DNA of 64,000 nucleotides from Tsuneonella dongtanensis (GCF_001698205.1 NZ_CP016591.1:1550001-1614000), one strand, 5' to 3'. Counted from the first letter of the stretch, positions 44,175 through 54,009 are shown. Numbers and translations: made by a program. The notes: generated by a model not told the origin, from the letters alone.

Positions 44175-44573
44175 TCAGGCGTGCGCCTTCATCCCTTCAA
44201 GCGCCTTGCGGCAATCGTCGGCGCATTCACGGCACATCCGCGCGCAGCGGCGGCAATGGTCGTTGTCGTGCTTCTCGCATTCGTCGGCACAAGCCTCACA
44301 CGCCGCGATGCACGTCTTCAGCATCGATTCGATAACCGCAACGTTGCCGGAGGTGCGCCGCGTCGCCACGCGATAGGTGGCGGTGCAGATGTCCGAACAG
44401 TCGCTGCACAGCCGAATGCACCGGCTCATGTCCATGCTCTCGGCGCTGCACGCGTCGGCGCACGAATTACAGATCGCCGCGCAATACATCGCGTGTTTGA
44501 CCGCCTCGGCGAGGGCCTCGTTGTAATCGGCACCGACTTGCGGGTGCTCGCGGATCATTTCCTTGATCGACAT
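44175..44573 (-). CDS. Cytosolic copper-storage-like four-helix bundle
   Basis: A 132-residue DUF326/Csp-like protein. It has 17 cysteines; sixteen form four identical C-x3-C-x2-C-x3-C sets at residues 31/35/38/42, 52/56/59/63, 88/92/95/99 and 110/114/117/121, each on an amphipathic helix, with one more at 107. This is the pattern of Csp proteins that store many Cu(I) ions in the core of a four-helix bundle. No signal peptide, so it resembles the cytosolic Csp3 type. Strong AAAGGAGA site. Convergent with def. No other copper gene is adjacent. Confidence 0.88.
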   Translation of the reverse strand: MSIKEMIREHPQVGADYNEALAEAVKHAMYCAAICNSCADACSAESMDMSRCIRLCSDCSDICTATYRVATRRTSGNVAVIESMLKTCIAACEACADECEKHDNDHCRRCARMCRECADDCRKALEGMKAHA

Positions 44574-44669
44574 GGGTTTGTCTCCTTTGCAAGGGACTGA
44601 CGAACGAGCGCGGTGGATAGTTCCGCCGGGGGCTTCCCTGCCGCAGGCGTTCCGCCTATGTTCCCTGCA

Positions 44670-46055
44670 ATGGATGCTCTGGCAATCGGATTGATCGTAG
44701 TGGCGCTCGCCCTTGGCGTGGTCGCGGGGTGGCTGGTTTGGGGACGGGCAGCTGCGGACTGGAAGGCGCGACACGGCGAGCGCGACACGGAGGCGCGCGA
44801 CCTGTCCGACAAGCTGGCGCGGATGGTCCCCGAGCTTGCGACCATGAGCGAGCGCGCAGCCCGCGCTGACGGACTGGCGGCATCGCTCGATGCCGCGCGC
44901 AATGAACTCACCGGGCTGAAGGCGCAGGCCGCTGGCTTTGCCGAGCAGAAGCGTCTTCTCGAGGAAAGCCGCGAGAAGCTCCTCAAAGAATTCGAGAACA
45001 CCGGCGCGCAAGTGCTTGGAAAGGCGCAGGAAATGTTCCTCGCCCGTGCGGCCGAGCGGTTCGGCCATGCCGAAAAGTCGAACAAGGAAGCGATCGCCGC
45101 GCTCCTCCAGCCGGTCGGCGAAAGGCTGAAGGCGTACGAGACCCAGGTCGAGACGCTCGAGAAGCAGCGCGTCGACGCCTTCGGCCAGCTCGCCGGCATG
45201 ATCGAGGCGATGCGGGCCGGGCAAGAAGAGGTCCGGCGCGAGGCGGCGCGGCTCGGCAATTCCTTGACCAATGCACCCAAGGCGCGCGGCCGCTGGGGCG
45301 AGCGTGCGCTGCAGAACGTCCTCGAGCAGTGCGGCCTTTCCGAGCACACCGATTTCGAGCTCGAGCATTCGATGGATACCGACGAAGGTCGGCTGCGCCC
45401 TGACGCGATCGTCCGCGTCCCGGGTCAGAAGAAGCTGGTGATCGACGCGAAGGTATCGCTCAACGCCTATCAGGCGGCGTTCGAAGCCGACGACGAGGAT
45501 GAGCGTCGCCGTCACCTCGATCTCCACGCGCGCTCGATGCGCAACCATGTCCAGACCCTTGGCGCGAAAAGCTACCAGAGCCAGTTCGAGGAAGCGCCGG
45601 ATTACGTGGTGATGTTCGTCCCCGGCGAGCACTTCGTCGCAGCGGCGTTGGAACACGATCCGGAGCTTTGGGATTTCGCGTTCCGCAACAAGGTCTTGCT
45701 AGCCACTCCTACCAACCTGGTGGCGATTGCCCGCACCGTCGCCCAGGTCTGGCGGCAGGACACGATCGCCCGCGAGGCGGTCGAGATCGGCAGGGCGGGG
45801 GCGGAACTCTACGACCGGCTTGCGGTCGCCGCCGAGCACATGAAGCGCGTGGGCGGTGGGCTCGAAACCGCAGTCAACAACTACAACAAGTTCGTCGGCA
45901 GTTTCGAGCGCAATGTTCTTTCCGCCGGGCGCCGCCTCAAGGACAAGGGCATCGAGATCGGCAAGCGCGAGATCGAGGACATTCCGCTCGTCGAAGCCGC
46001 ACCACGCTATGTCGAGGCTTCGACGGAGGACGCGGAGCCAGTCGCTGACGATTGA
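44670..46055 (+). CDS. rmuC: DNA recombination protein RmuC homologue
   Basis: A 461-residue RmuC. It opens with a membrane helix (residues 3-22), then a long coiled-coil region, then the conserved nuclease-like RmuC domain (RGRWGERALQNVLEQCGL, RLRPDAIVRVPGQKKLVIDAKVSL, YVVMFVPGEHF). RmuC limits DNA inversions at short repeats. I start at ATG 44670 next to the TM helix; ATG 44658 is an alternative. No partner gene is next to it. Confidence 0.9.
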   Translation: MDALAIGLIVVALALGVVAGWLVWGRAAADWKARHGERDTEARDLSDKLARMVPELATMSERAARADGLAASLDAARNELTGLKAQAAGFAEQKRLLEESREKLLKEFENTGAQVLGKAQEMFLARAAERFGHAEKSNKEAIAALLQPVGERLKAYETQVETLEKQRVDAFGQLAGMIEAMRAGQEEVRREAARLGNSLTNAPKARGRWGERALQNVLEQCGLSEHTDFELEHSMDTDEGRLRPDAIVRVPGQKKLVIDAKVSLNAYQAAFEADDEDERRRHLDLHARSMRNHVQTLGAKSYQSQFEEAPDYVVMFVPGEHFVAAALEHDPELWDFAFRNKVLLATPTNLVAIARTVAQVWRQDTIAREAVEIGRAGAELYDRLAVAAEHMKRVGGGLETAVNNYNKFVGSFERNVLSAGRRLKDKGIEIGKREIEDIPLVEAAPRYVEASTEDAEPVADD

Positions 46056-46086
46056 GTTGCACGGTATGCACTTGGATGGTTAGTGG

Positions 46087-46803
46087 ATGCCCATGAGACA
46101 CTTAGTTGCCGTTGCAGTTTTTCCAATGGTGCTTGCTGCCTGCAGCCAGGAGAACGCGCCGTCCGAGGCGATCAGCAAGGCCGCCGACAAGGTTGTCGAG
46201 CAGGTGCAGGCACCGCCGCCCAAGCTCGCCAAGGGGCCTTACGCTCCGCGCGACGAATGCGGCGATGTGAAGGGCGCGGCGGAATTCCGCGCGGCCCTGG
46301 CAAGGGCCGTTTCAACGCGCGACACCGATGCGCTGATCGCGCTGGCGGCAAAGGACGTCGAGCTTGATTTCGGCGGCGGGTCGGGCACCGCGGAACTTCG
46401 CAAGCGCCTCGCCGATCCGACTTATGACCTCTGGGACGAGCTTGCGACCCTCGTCACCCTCGGCTGCGCCAAGAGCGAGGTCGGCGGCATCACGCTGCCT
46501 TGGTACTTCGCTCAGGACTTCGGCGAACTCGACGTCCTCAACTCGATCATCGTGATGGGGGAAGATGTGCCGCTGCGCGAGACGGCCGATGCATCGGGCA
46601 AGGTCATTGCGCCGATCTCGTGGGACGCGGTCACGCTGGTCGGCAGCTTCAAGCCCGATGCCGCGTTTCACCAGGTCAAGACGTCGGACGGCAAAGTCGG
46701 CTTCATCGAGGCGGACAAGCTGCGGCCGATCGCGGGATACCGGCTTCTTGCCTCGAGCCGCGACGGGAAGTGGAGCTTCACCACCCTGATCGCGGGCGAC
46801 TAG
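46087..46803 (+). CDS. Lipoprotein with SH3-like C-terminal domain
   Basis: A 238-residue predicted lipoprotein. The signal ends at a lipobox VLAAC around residue 19 and a coiled linker follows. The core has GDVKGAAEFRAALARAV and a C-terminal SH3-like stretch (DVPLRETADASGKVIAPISWDAV, GKVGFIEADKLRP), typical for periplasmic peptidoglycan-associated domains. The family is not certain. An ATG two codons later (46093) is also plausible. It ends a few bases before the convergent trmH-type gene. Confidence 0.75.
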   Translation: MPMRHLVAVAVFPMVLAACSQENAPSEAISKAADKVVEQVQAPPPKLAKGPYAPRDECGDVKGAAEFRAALARAVSTRDTDALIALAAKDVELDFGGGSGTAELRKRLADPTYDLWDELATLVTLGCAKSEVGGITLPWYFAQDFGELDVLNSIIVMGEDVPLRETADASGKVIAPISWDAVTLVGSFKPDAAFHQVKTSDGKVGFIEADKLRPIAGYRLLASSRDGKWSFTTLIAGD

Positions 46804-47609
46804 CCAAGCGAGTCGAGCACCTCGTAAGCGAGAACCGCTGCCGCGATGGCGGCGTTGAGGCTGTCGGCGCGCCCGCGCATCGGCATCGTGACGCGCAGGT
46901 CGCAGGCGGCCTCGTACTCTTCGGGCAGACCGCGAGATTCGTTTCCGATGAGGATGAAACACGGCGCTGAGTAGGGCGCCCCGCGATAGGGCACGGCGTC
47001 CCGCAGCGACGCGGCGACGAGTTGGCCGGGACCCGAGCGCAACCAGGGAAGGAACTCGTCCCACCGCGCCTGCGCAATCGCTTGCGTGAATATCGCTCCC
47101 ATGCTCGCGCGGACTGCTTCGACCGAGAAAGGGTCCGCGCAGTCGTCGATCAGGATGAGGCCGCCCGCGCCGACTGCGTCGCCGGTCCGCAGCATCGTCC
47201 CAAGATTGCCAGGGTCGCGCAGCGCCTGCGCCACGAGCCAGATCTCTGCCGAGCCGCGATCAATCGAAGCGAGGTCGGTGGCCATTTGTTGGAACACGCC
47301 CGCCACGGCCTGCGGATTGTCCTTTCCGGTGATCTTCGCGAGGATATCCGGCGATGTCTCGATCACCTCGCCGCCGCTCGCGAGGACGTCTGCTTCGAGC
47401 GCATCGAGCAGCGCGTGCTGCTCCCGCCCTTCGGCCATGACCAGCATCTGCGGGAGAATGCCCGACTCGCGCGCATCGGTCAGCAGGCGCAAGCCTTCGG
47501 CGAGGAAACGGCCATCGCGCTGGCGATGCTTCTTGTCGCGCAAGGCCCGGAGCGCCTTGACCGTGGGGTTGGAAAAGCCGGTGATCGTCCTCCGGCCGGG
47601 CGCGTCCAT
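46800..47609 (-). CDS. SpoU/TrmH family RNA 2'-O-methyltransferase
   Basis: A 269-residue SPOUT methyltransferase. The N-terminal substrate-binding part has RDGRFLAEGLRLL, and the knot domain has VAQALRDPGNLGTMLRT, FILIGNESRGLPEE and MPMRGRADSLNAAIAAA, the three SpoU motifs. Likely target is rRNA or tRNA. It is the last gene of the ptsH cluster and shares one base with the HPr stop. Confidence 0.9.
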   Translation of the reverse strand: MDAPGRRTITGFSNPTVKALRALRDKKHRQRDGRFLAEGLRLLTDARESGILPQMLVMAEGREQHALLDALEADVLASGGEVIETSPDILAKITGKDNPQAVAGVFQQMATDLASIDRGSAEIWLVAQALRDPGNLGTMLRTGDAVGAGGLILIDDCADPFSVEAVRASMGAIFTQAIAQARWDEFLPWLRSGPGQLVAASLRDAVPYRGAPYSAPCFILIGNESRGLPEEYEAACDLRVTMPMRGRADSLNAAIAAAVLAYEVLDSLG

Positions 47610-47887
47610 CAATCTTCGCCGAACCCGTCGTCGATCATCGCGCAAAGTCTGTCGAGCACGGTCCCGGTTTCGTCGCCTGCGACGATGATTTCGACGCTGT
47701 CACCCTTGGCCGCGCCCAGCATCATCAGGCCCAGTATCGACCCGCCCACGGCCTCGTTACCGTCTTTCGCGACACGCACCGAACAGCCATCCGGAAGCAC
47801 CGACACGGCGTTCACGAACTTCGCGCTCGCGCGCGCATGAAGCCCGCGCTGGTTGACGATCGTGCAGGTCCGGCGGGACTCGCTCAC
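47609..47887 (-). CDS. ptsH: HPr phosphocarrier protein of the regulatory PTS
   Basis: A 92-residue HPr. The phospho-His17 is in QRGLHARASAKF, and Ser50, the site for HPr kinase, is in GGSILGLMMLGAAKGD. In sphingomonads this is not for sugar uptake but part of the nitrogen-related regulatory PTS. GTG start; overlaps the EIIA gene by 4 bases upstream and the methyltransferase gene by one base downstream. No enzyme I gene is in the window, so it is unlinked. Confidence 0.92.
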   Translation of the reverse strand: MSESRRTCTIVNQRGLHARASAKFVNAVSVLPDGCSVRVAKDGNEAVGGSILGLMMLGAAKGDSVEIIVAGDETGTVLDRLCAMIDDGFGED

Positions 47888-48312
47888 GAAGCCGCCTTCT
47901 TCTTGGCGCAGGCGTCGGCGGAGAGGAACTCGGACGCGATCGTGATGTAGTTTTTGCCGGCATCGCGCGCGGCGGAGACTGCGGCGCCGACATCCATCGA
48001 CTTTCGCGCTCCCGCGAGGCGGATGAGCATCGGCAGATTGATTCCGGCGATCACCTCGACGCGCCCCGCGTCGAGCAGCGAGATCGCGAGGTTGGACGGC
48101 GTACCGCCGAACAGGTCGGTCAGCACGATCGCGCCTGCGCCCGTATCGACGTCGCGGATGGCGGTGGCGATTTCCTCGCGGCGCTTTTCCATGTCGTCAT
48201 GCGGCCCGATGCAGATCGTGGCGATCCGCTCTTGCGGGCCGACGACGTGCTCCATCGCGCTCACGAATTCCTCGGCCAGTCGGCCGTGTGTGACCAGGAT
48301 CAATCCGATCAT
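47884..48312 (-). CDS. PTS EIIA component, mannose/fructose type
   Basis: A 142-residue EIIA-Man-type protein with the phospho-His9 in ILVTHGRLAEE and the GGTPSNLAIS loop. No EIIB/C permease genes follow, so it is probably a regulatory EIIA that receives phosphate from HPr. It overlaps ptsH by 4 bases and starts 76 bases after the rapZ stop. Confidence 0.9.
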   Translation of the reverse strand: MIGLILVTHGRLAEEFVSAMEHVVGPQERIATICIGPHDDMEKRREEIATAIRDVDTGAGAIVLTDLFGGTPSNLAISLLDAGRVEVIAGINLPMLIRLAGARKSMDVGAAVSAARDAGKNYITIASEFLSADACAKKKAAS

Positions 48313-48388
48313 TGTTTGGAGATGCTCTGCCTGCGACTTCGTTCCGCGGGACCGCTTCGCCGTCGGTCGCCCGTGTGTTGCGGGTTCG

Positions 48389-49315
48389 TCATGCCTGCGG
48401 CTGCCCTTCGAGCTGGTCTGCGGCGCGCGAACCCAGATTGCGATGGATGACAGTGGGCGAAAATCCGGCCCCGCGCAAGGCCTCCGCGACAGCCTCGGCC
48501 GTATGGACCGAGCGGTGTTTCCCGCCGGTACAGCCGAAGGCGATATTCACGTAGGTCTTTCCCTGCGCCGCATAACGCGGAAGCAGCAGCAGGATCAGGT
48601 CGCGGATTCGTTCGAATGCCTCGCCCCAGGCGGGGTCGCGCTCGATGTGCCGCGAAACCGCGTCTTCCAGGCCGGTGAGCGGGCGCAATTCGGGATCCCA
48701 GTGCGGATTGTCGAGAAACCGCATGTCGAACACCAGGTCGGCGAGGGGCGGCATGCCCCTTGCGAAGCCGAAGCTCGATACGCTGACCGTCATCGCCTCG
48801 CCGGGTGCGTCGGCGAAACGATCGCGGATCGCCTGCTGCAGTTCGCTCGAGGTAAGCCCGCTGGTATCGATCACCGCTTCGGCCCAGCGCCGCAGCGGCT
48901 CCATCAGCTCGCGTTCCGCCTGGATGCCCTCGATCACAGGGCGGCCGCTTGCCATCGGGTGGCGCCGGCGCGTTTCGTTGTAGCGTCTCTCCAGCTCGGC
49001 GCTGGTGCAGTCCAGATATAGGGTGGTTACCGCCAGGTCAGGCCGTGCGGACAACTTCTTCCAGCGCGCGATGATCGCATCGGGGACGAAGCCGCGGGTC
49101 CGCGAATCGAAGCCGATCGCAAGCGGCGGGCGCGCTTCTCCGGACGCCGCTTCGGCGCCGACCAGTCTCTCGAGCAGCCGGATCGGAAAATTGTCGATCG
49201 CTTCCCAGCCAAGGTCCTCGAGAACCCGCAGCGCGGTGGTCTTGCCCGCGCCGCTGAGCCCGGTCACCAGGACCACGCGCTGGCGCTGCGCCTCAGGACT
49301 GGAGTCGGAATTCAC
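48389..49315 (-). CDS. rapZ: RNase adapter protein RapZ
   Basis: A 308-residue RapZ/YvcJ-type P-loop NTPase. Walker A is GLSGAGKT (residues 19-26), and the conserved C-terminal half contains FGCTGGKHRSV, where Cys/Gly/His bind the ligand. In enterobacteria it steers RNase E to small RNA for amino-sugar control; the alphaproteobacterial role is less known. GTG start. Lies between hprK and the EIIA gene in the same direction. Confidence 0.94.
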   Translation of the reverse strand: MNSDSSPEAQRQRVVLVTGLSGAGKTTALRVLEDLGWEAIDNFPIRLLERLVGAEAASGEARPPLAIGFDSRTRGFVPDAIIARWKKLSARPDLAVTTLYLDCTSAELERRYNETRRRHPMASGRPVIEGIQAERELMEPLRRWAEAVIDTSGLTSSELQQAIRDRFADAPGEAMTVSVSSFGFARGMPPLADLVFDMRFLDNPHWDPELRPLTGLEDAVSRHIERDPAWGEAFERIRDLILLLLPRYAAQGKTYVNIAFGCTGGKHRSVHTAEAVAEALRGAGFSPTVIHRNLGSRAADQLEGQPQA

Positions 49316-49361
49316 GAAACCGGCTCTGACGCAACCCGGACCACATGGAAAGCGGCTCCGG

Positions 49362-49796
49362 TCATATCGACCCGCCGTGGGGCAACCCGTGAAGGGTCAA
49401 GGCATATTCGGCCCGCAACGCTGCTCCGTCGGCGTGCAGGTCGAAGGGGAGGCTGGGAATGGCGAAACCGGCAATTTCGGTCTCCCCCGCAGCTTCCACG
49501 AAGCGCGGTGGATCGCCATGCGCCTTCAGCACCAGGGCTACGGGAGCAGCTGCTGCCGGCACTGTCACTAGCCCGACGCCGCGCACTTCCAGTCGGCCCT
49601 CGGTCGCCAGCGGCGGGCCCGCCCACAAAACGCCGCCGCGCTCTTCCAGGGCCACTCCGTCATCGCCCACGAGGATCGCTCCCCGATCGATCAGGGTCAG
49701 TGCAAGGGTCGACTTCCCGCTTCCCGGGGGCCCTTCGATCAGCACGGCGCGGCCCTTGATCGCGACCGCAGTGACCTGGCGAAGCACCTCGGTCAT
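49362..49796 (-). CDS. hprK: HPr kinase/phosphorylase, short alphaproteobacterial type
   Basis: A 144-residue HprK with only the catalytic domain; Gram-positive HprK is about 310 residues. Walker A is GPPGSGKS, the acidic pair is in LVGDDGVAL, and EVRGVGLVTVP corresponds to the HprK-specific loop. It phosphorylates HPr on Ser50. It sits 3 bases after chvG and 46 before rapZ, the usual order in alphaproteobacteria. Confidence 0.9.
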   Translation of the reverse strand: MTEVLRQVTAVAIKGRAVLIEGPPGSGKSTLALTLIDRGAILVGDDGVALEERGGVLWAGPPLATEGRLEVRGVGLVTVPAAAAPVALVLKAHGDPPRFVEAAGETEIAGFAIPSLPFDLHADGAALRAEYALTLHGLPHGGSI

Positions 49797-49799
49797 CGT

Positions 49800-51362
49800 C
49801 TAGCGCCGATTGGCCAACGCATCGGGAAGAGTGAGGACGAGGCATGCGCCTTCGTCTCCGTCCGCGCGCGATTCCGCGATCAATGTCCCGCCGTGTCCCT
49901 CGGCGATGGTCCGCGCGATGGCGAGACCCAGGCCGCTATGCTGCCCGAAGCCCTCGTCTTCCGGCCGGTCCGAGTGGAATCGCCGAAAGACCTTTTCGCG
50001 CGCCTCCTCCGGAATTCCAGGACCGCGGTCGCTGACAGACAGCGTCACGAGACCGTCTGCACGGTCGATGACGACTTCGATCGGCGCGCGCGACGGAGAG
50101 AACGAGACGGCATTGTCGAGCAGGTTGTCGATGACCCGCTCGAGCCTGACGGGCACGCCCATCACGGTCGCGCCGCCAATCGGCTGCGCAATCGTCACGG
50201 GTCGACCGCCGTTCTCGTCCCGGGTTTCGCGGCGCCCGACGATGTTCTGCGCCAGCGCGACCAGATCGATCGGTTCGAAGGTCGCGCGCGATAGCTCGGC
50301 GTCGATCCGGCTGGCTTCGGATATTTCGCTGACAAGCCGGTCGATCCGCCGGACATCATGCGCCGCGATCGCGTTGAGCTGGTGGCGGAGGTCGCGGTCA
50401 TCGACGGTCCCGAGAGACTCGAGCGCACTGCGCAAGGACGCGAGTGGGTTCTTGATCTCGTGCGCGACGTCGGCAGCGAAGTGCTCCACCGCGTCGATCC
50501 GCTGGCGCAGCGTGTCGGTCATGTCGGCGATGGCGCGGGCCAGCTGGCCGATCTCGTCGCGCCGTCCGGGCAGGCGGGGCACTTCGACCTGGCGCTCCCG
50601 ACCCAGCCTGACTCGGTTGGTCGCGCTCGCGAGCATCCGCAGCGGCGTGACGATCGTGCGCGCCATGTAAAGCGACAGGAGGGTCGACATGAACAGCGCG
50701 AGAAGCACCGCGAGGATCAGCGTGCTGCGCGCTTCGCGCACCTCTTGCGTGATGTCGACCGCGTTGCGCGTGGTCAGCAATGTCGCGCCTAGCAGGCCGA
50801 CCGGAGCGGCGGTGTTGATCACGGGCGAACCGTCGCTTGCGTCGCGCAACTGGATCTGGGTCAGGTTTTCCTCGCGCGCCCGCTTCAGTTCCGGCCACGC
50901 GTCGGCATCCGGGTCGTCGGGTTCGACGTAGTCGGGGATCGGATCGGCACCGACGATGGTGTCGACCGCGCGATCCATCCAGCGCGCAAGATCTTCCTGC
51001 CAGGTCTCGTCACCCGGTTTGTCGAAGGCGAAGCTGGGCTCGGCGAGGGCGAAGCTGTCGGCCCACAGCTTGCCCTCGGCATCGAACATGCGCAGGCGCA
51101 TGGTCTGTTCCTTGCCGATCTGGATCAGCAGGGCCTCCTGCCGTTCGCGCGATGCGCCGGCCAGCGCTTCGGCCGTGATCTGCGCTTCGACCCGCGCCAG
51201 CTTGTACCGCTCGTTGAGCAGCTGCTTGCGATAGCTGTCGAGGTAGAAAACCCCGCCGCCCAGCAGCAACAGCGGCAGCAGGTTGATGATCAGCAGGCGA
51301 GGGGTGAGCGACAGCCGCCGCCCCGGTTCGAAGCGCAGCAACCGCTCCGAAGGGTCAGCCAT
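49800..51362 (-). CDS. chvG: Sensor histidine kinase, ChvG type
   Basis: A 520-residue membrane kinase. TM1 is about residues 23-42, a periplasmic sensor region spans 43-213, TM2 about 214-234, followed by HAMP, the H-box [14 protein letters not shown] with His301, and the ATPase domain ([29 protein letters not shown]). In Rhizobiales ChvG senses acidity and envelope conditions. Start overlaps chvI by 8 bases. Paired with chvI. Confidence 0.92.
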   Translation of the reverse strand: MADPSERLLRFEPGRRLSLTPRLLIINLLPLLLLGGGVFYLDSYRKQLLNERYKLARVEAQITAEALAGASRERQEALLIQIGKEQTMRLRMFDAEGKLWADSFALAEPSFAFDKPGDETWQEDLARWMDRAVDTIVGADPIPDYVEPDDPDADAWPELKRAREENLTQIQLRDASDGSPVINTAAPVGLLGATLLTTRNAVDITQEVREARSTLILAVLLALFMSTLLSLYMARTIVTPLRMLASATNRVRLGRERQVEVPRLPGRRDEIGQLARAIADMTDTLRQRIDAVEHFAADVAHEIKNPLASLRSALESLGTVDDRDLRHQLNAIAAHDVRRIDRLVSEISEASRIDAELSRATFEPIDLVALAQNIVGRRETRDENGGRPVTIAQPIGGATVMGVPVRLERVIDNLLDNAVSFSPSRAPIEVVIDRADGLVTLSVSDRGPGIPEEAREKVFRRFHSDRPEDEGFGQHSGLGLAIARTIAEGHGGTLIAESRADGDEGACLVLTLPDALANRR

Positions 51363-52122
51363 CGGCGAAGCTGTAGCCTGCGCCGTAGAGCGTTTCGATC
51401 GCGCCGAATTCGCGGTCTACGCTGCGGAACTTGCGGCGCATGCGCTTGATATGGCTGTCGACCGTCCGGTCGTCGACGAAGACGTCGTCGGGGTACGCCG
51501 CGTCCATCAACTGGTTGCGACTCTTGATGACCCCCGGTCGCTGGGCGAGCGCCTCGAGAATGAGGAATTCCGTTACGGTGAGCGATACCGGGCGTCCCTC
51601 CCACGTCACCTGGTGACGCGCCGGGTCCATCCTCAGTCGACCTCGCTCGATCACCGGGCCCGGTTCAGGCGCGATGCCGCCGCCAGCCTCGGGCAGGTCC
51701 GTCGCACCGCTTCGTTTCAGGATCGCGCGGATACGCGCGATGAGCAGGCGCAGCGAAAAGGGCTTTGCGATGTAATCGTCGGCCCCGATCTCGAAACCGG
51801 CTTCCTCGTCCTGCTCCTCATCCTTGCTGGTGAGGAAGATGATGGGCAGCGTCGGATGCTGTTCACGCACGCGGCGGAGGAGCTCCATTCCGTCCATCCG
51901 CGGCATCTTGATGTCGAAAACGCCGAAATCGGGCGGATTTTCGGTGATGGCCTTCAGCGCTGCCTCGCCATCCGAATAGACGCGGGTGGCGAATCCTTCG
52001 GCCTGGAGCGCGATCGAAACGGTCGTCAGAATGTTGCGATCATCGTCGACCAGCGCGATCGTCGTGCGGTCCGAAGCGCGGGGGGTGCCGGGCGAAAGTG
52101 GCTCTGTCGCGTCTGCCTGCAT
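51355..52122 (-). CDS. chvI: Response regulator, ChvI type
   Basis: A 255-residue OmpR-type regulator. Phospho-Asp70 is in [13 protein letters not shown], Thr98 and Lys120 complete the receiver site, and the C-terminal winged helix has [14 protein letters not shown] and [15 protein letters not shown]. The longer frame adds 12 residues; ATG 52122 is preferred. First gene of the cluster, divergent from pckA, a known target of ChvGI in rhizobia. Confidence 0.92.
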   Translation of the reverse strand: MQADATEPLSPGTPRASDRTTIALVDDDRNILTTVSIALQAEGFATRVYSDGEAALKAITENPPDFGVFDIKMPRMDGMELLRRVREQHPTLPIIFLTSKDEEQDEEAGFEIGADDYIAKPFSLRLLIARIRAILKRSGATDLPEAGGGIAPEPGPVIERGRLRMDPARHQVTWEGRPVSLTVTEFLILEALAQRPGVIKSRNQLMDAAYPDDVFVDDRTVDSHIKRMRRKFRSVDREFGAIETLYGAGYSFADG

Positions 52123-52207
52123 GTGGGATTGCCTAGCCTTTGCGCTCGTTCGCCGCAACGCGGCAATGCTGCACCTTTGGGCCGCACAACAAAACGCTTC
52201 GTCTGTC

Positions 52208-52251
52208 CGTCAACGGGTCGGTTTGACGGGAATCGGATTGCCGACTATGCG
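52208..52251 (+). promoter_or_regulatory. pckA promoter with inverted repeat on the -35 box
   Basis: TTGACG (52223) and TATGCG (52246) are spaced by 17 bases, a convincing sigma-70-like pair 90 bases before the pckA start. CGTCAA at 52208-52213 is the exact inverse of the -35 TTGACG, separated by 9 bases, so a dimeric regulator could bind across it. Candidate ChvI or other operator; not proven. Confidence 0.5.
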
Positions 52252-52340
52252 CCGGGCCAGGGCCCCGCGCATTCGTATGCACAGCGACGGATGGCAGGGC
52301 CGGTCGCACCGAATTTTCGCCTGATACCAGGAGAACCCAA

Positions 52341-53954
52341 GTGACTGCCGCGCTTGCTGACCCGCTGTCCGCGCAGGGCATCGAAACCCCCGCCGCCATC
52401 CACGCCAACCTCGGCACCGCCGCGCTCGTCGAAGAAGCGCTGAAGCGGGGCGAGGGTCGACTGACGAAAGACGGTGCGCTGCTGGTCGATACCGGGAAAT
52501 TCACCGGACGCAGCGTCAAGGACAAGTACGTCGTCCGCGACGCGACGACCGAGAGCACGATCAACTGGGGCGCGATCAACCAGCCGATGGACCAGGCGCA
52601 TTGGGATGTGCTGAAGGCCGATTTCCTCGCCGAGCTCAAGGGGCAGGACGAGCTGTTCGTCGCCGACCTGTTCGGCGGCAGCCAGCCCGAATACCGCGTC
52701 AACGTCCGCGTCATCAACCAGCTCGCCTGGCACAACCTGTTCATCCGTACGCTGCTTGTCCGCCCGACCGCCGACGAGCTTGCGGACTTCACGCCCGAAT
52801 ACACGATCATCAACCTGCCGAGCTTCAAGGCCGATCCCGAGCGCCACGGTTGCCGCAGCGACACGGTGATCGCGGTGAACCTGACCGAGAAGCTGATCCT
52901 GATCGGCAACACCGAATATTCGGGCGAGATGAAGAAGGGCGTGTTCGGCCTCCTGAACTTCCTCCTGCCCGCGCAGGGCGTCATGCCGATGCATTGCAGC
53001 GCCAACATCGGCCCCGACGGCAAGAGCGCGATTTTCTTCGGCCTTTCGGGCACCGGCAAAACCACCCTTTCGGCCGACGCGAGCCGCACGCTGATCGGCG
53101 ACGACGAGCATGGCTGGTCGGACCAGGCGGTCTTCAATTTCGAGGGTGGCTGCTACGCCAAGATGATCAATCTCTCGGCGGAAGGCGAGCCCGAGATCTA
53201 CGCGACGACGAAGATGTTCGGCACGATCCTCGAGAACGTGACGATGGACCCGGACACGCGCGAGCTCGACTTCACCGACGACAGCAAGACCGAGAATACG
53301 CGCGGCGCCTATCCGATCGAGTTCATTCCGAACACGAGCGAGAAGAACCTCGGGCCGCCGCCGTCGAACATCATCCTGCTCACCGCCGACGCGTTCGGCG
53401 TGCTGCCTCCGATCGCGCGGCTCACGCCCGACCAGGCGATGTATCACTTCCTGTCCGGCTACACCGCCAAGGTCGCCGGCACCGAGATCGGCGTGACCGA
53501 GCCGACCGCGACGTTCAGCACCTGCTTCGGCGCGGCGTTCATGCCGCGTCACCCCAGCGTCTACGGCAACCTGCTCAAGAAGCGCATCGCCGAGGGCGGC
53601 GCGACCTGCTGGCTGGTCAATACCGGCTGGAGCGGCGGCAAGGCGAGCGAGCCGGGCATCAAGCGCATGCCGATCAAGGCGACCCGCGCGCTGCTCAATG
53701 CCGCGCTCGACGGCAGCCTCAACGACGTCGAGTTCCGCAAGGATCCGAACTTCGGCTTCGAGGTGCCGGTCAGCGTGCCGGGCGTCGACGCCAACCTGCT
53801 CGACCCGCGCGCCGCGTGGGCCGATCCGGAAGAATACGACCGCACCGCGCACAAGCTGGTGCAGCTCTTCGTGGACAATTTCGCGCAGTTCGAAGAGCAC
53901 GTCGACCAGGGCGTGCGCGATGCCGCGCCGGTTGCTCAGGCCGAGAACGCCTGA
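52341..53954 (+). CDS. pckA: Phosphoenolpyruvate carboxykinase (ATP)
   Basis: A 537-residue ATP-dependent PEPCK that makes PEP from oxaloacetate, the first step of gluconeogenesis. The kinase 1a loop is [14 protein letters not shown], the metal site is [11 protein letters not shown], and the R-loop/adenine region includes [14 protein letters not shown] start with AGGAGAA. It lies divergent from chvI and ends at a strong terminator. Control by the ChvGI system is plausible because of this conserved layout. Confidence 0.95.
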   Translation: MTAALADPLSAQGIETPAAIHANLGTAALVEEALKRGEGRLTKDGALLVDTGKFTGRSVKDKYVVRDATTESTINWGAINQPMDQAHWDVLKADFLAELKGQDELFVADLFGGSQPEYRVNVRVINQLAWHNLFIRTLLVRPTADELADFTPEYTIINLPSFKADPERHGCRSDTVIAVNLTEKLILIGNTEYSGEMKKGVFGLLNFLLPAQGVMPMHCSANIGPDGKSAIFFGLSGTGKTTLSADASRTLIGDDEHGWSDQAVFNFEGGCYAKMINLSAEGEPEIYATTKMFGTILENVTMDPDTRELDFTDDSKTENTRGAYPIEFIPNTSEKNLGPPPSNIILLTADAFGVLPPIARLTPDQAMYHFLSGYTAKVAGTEIGVTEPTATFSTCFGAAFMPRHPSVYGNLLKKRIAEGGATCWLVNTGWSGGKASEPGIKRMPIKATRALLNAALDGSLNDVEFRKDPNFGFEVPVSVPGVDANLLDPRAAWADPEEYDRTAHKLVQLFVDNFAQFEEHVDQGVRDAAPVAQAENA

Positions 53955-53976
53955 CGCCTCACCAGTTGGAGAGGAG

Positions 53977-54009
53977 GGCCCCGGCCGGGAAACCGGACCG
54001 GGGCCTTTT
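53977..54009 (+). terminator. Rho-independent terminator of pckA
   Basis: Stem GGCCCCGG/CCGGGGCC extended by CCGG/CCGG past a bulged A, loop GAAA, then TTTTC. It lies 22 bases after the pckA stop. Confidence 0.88.
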
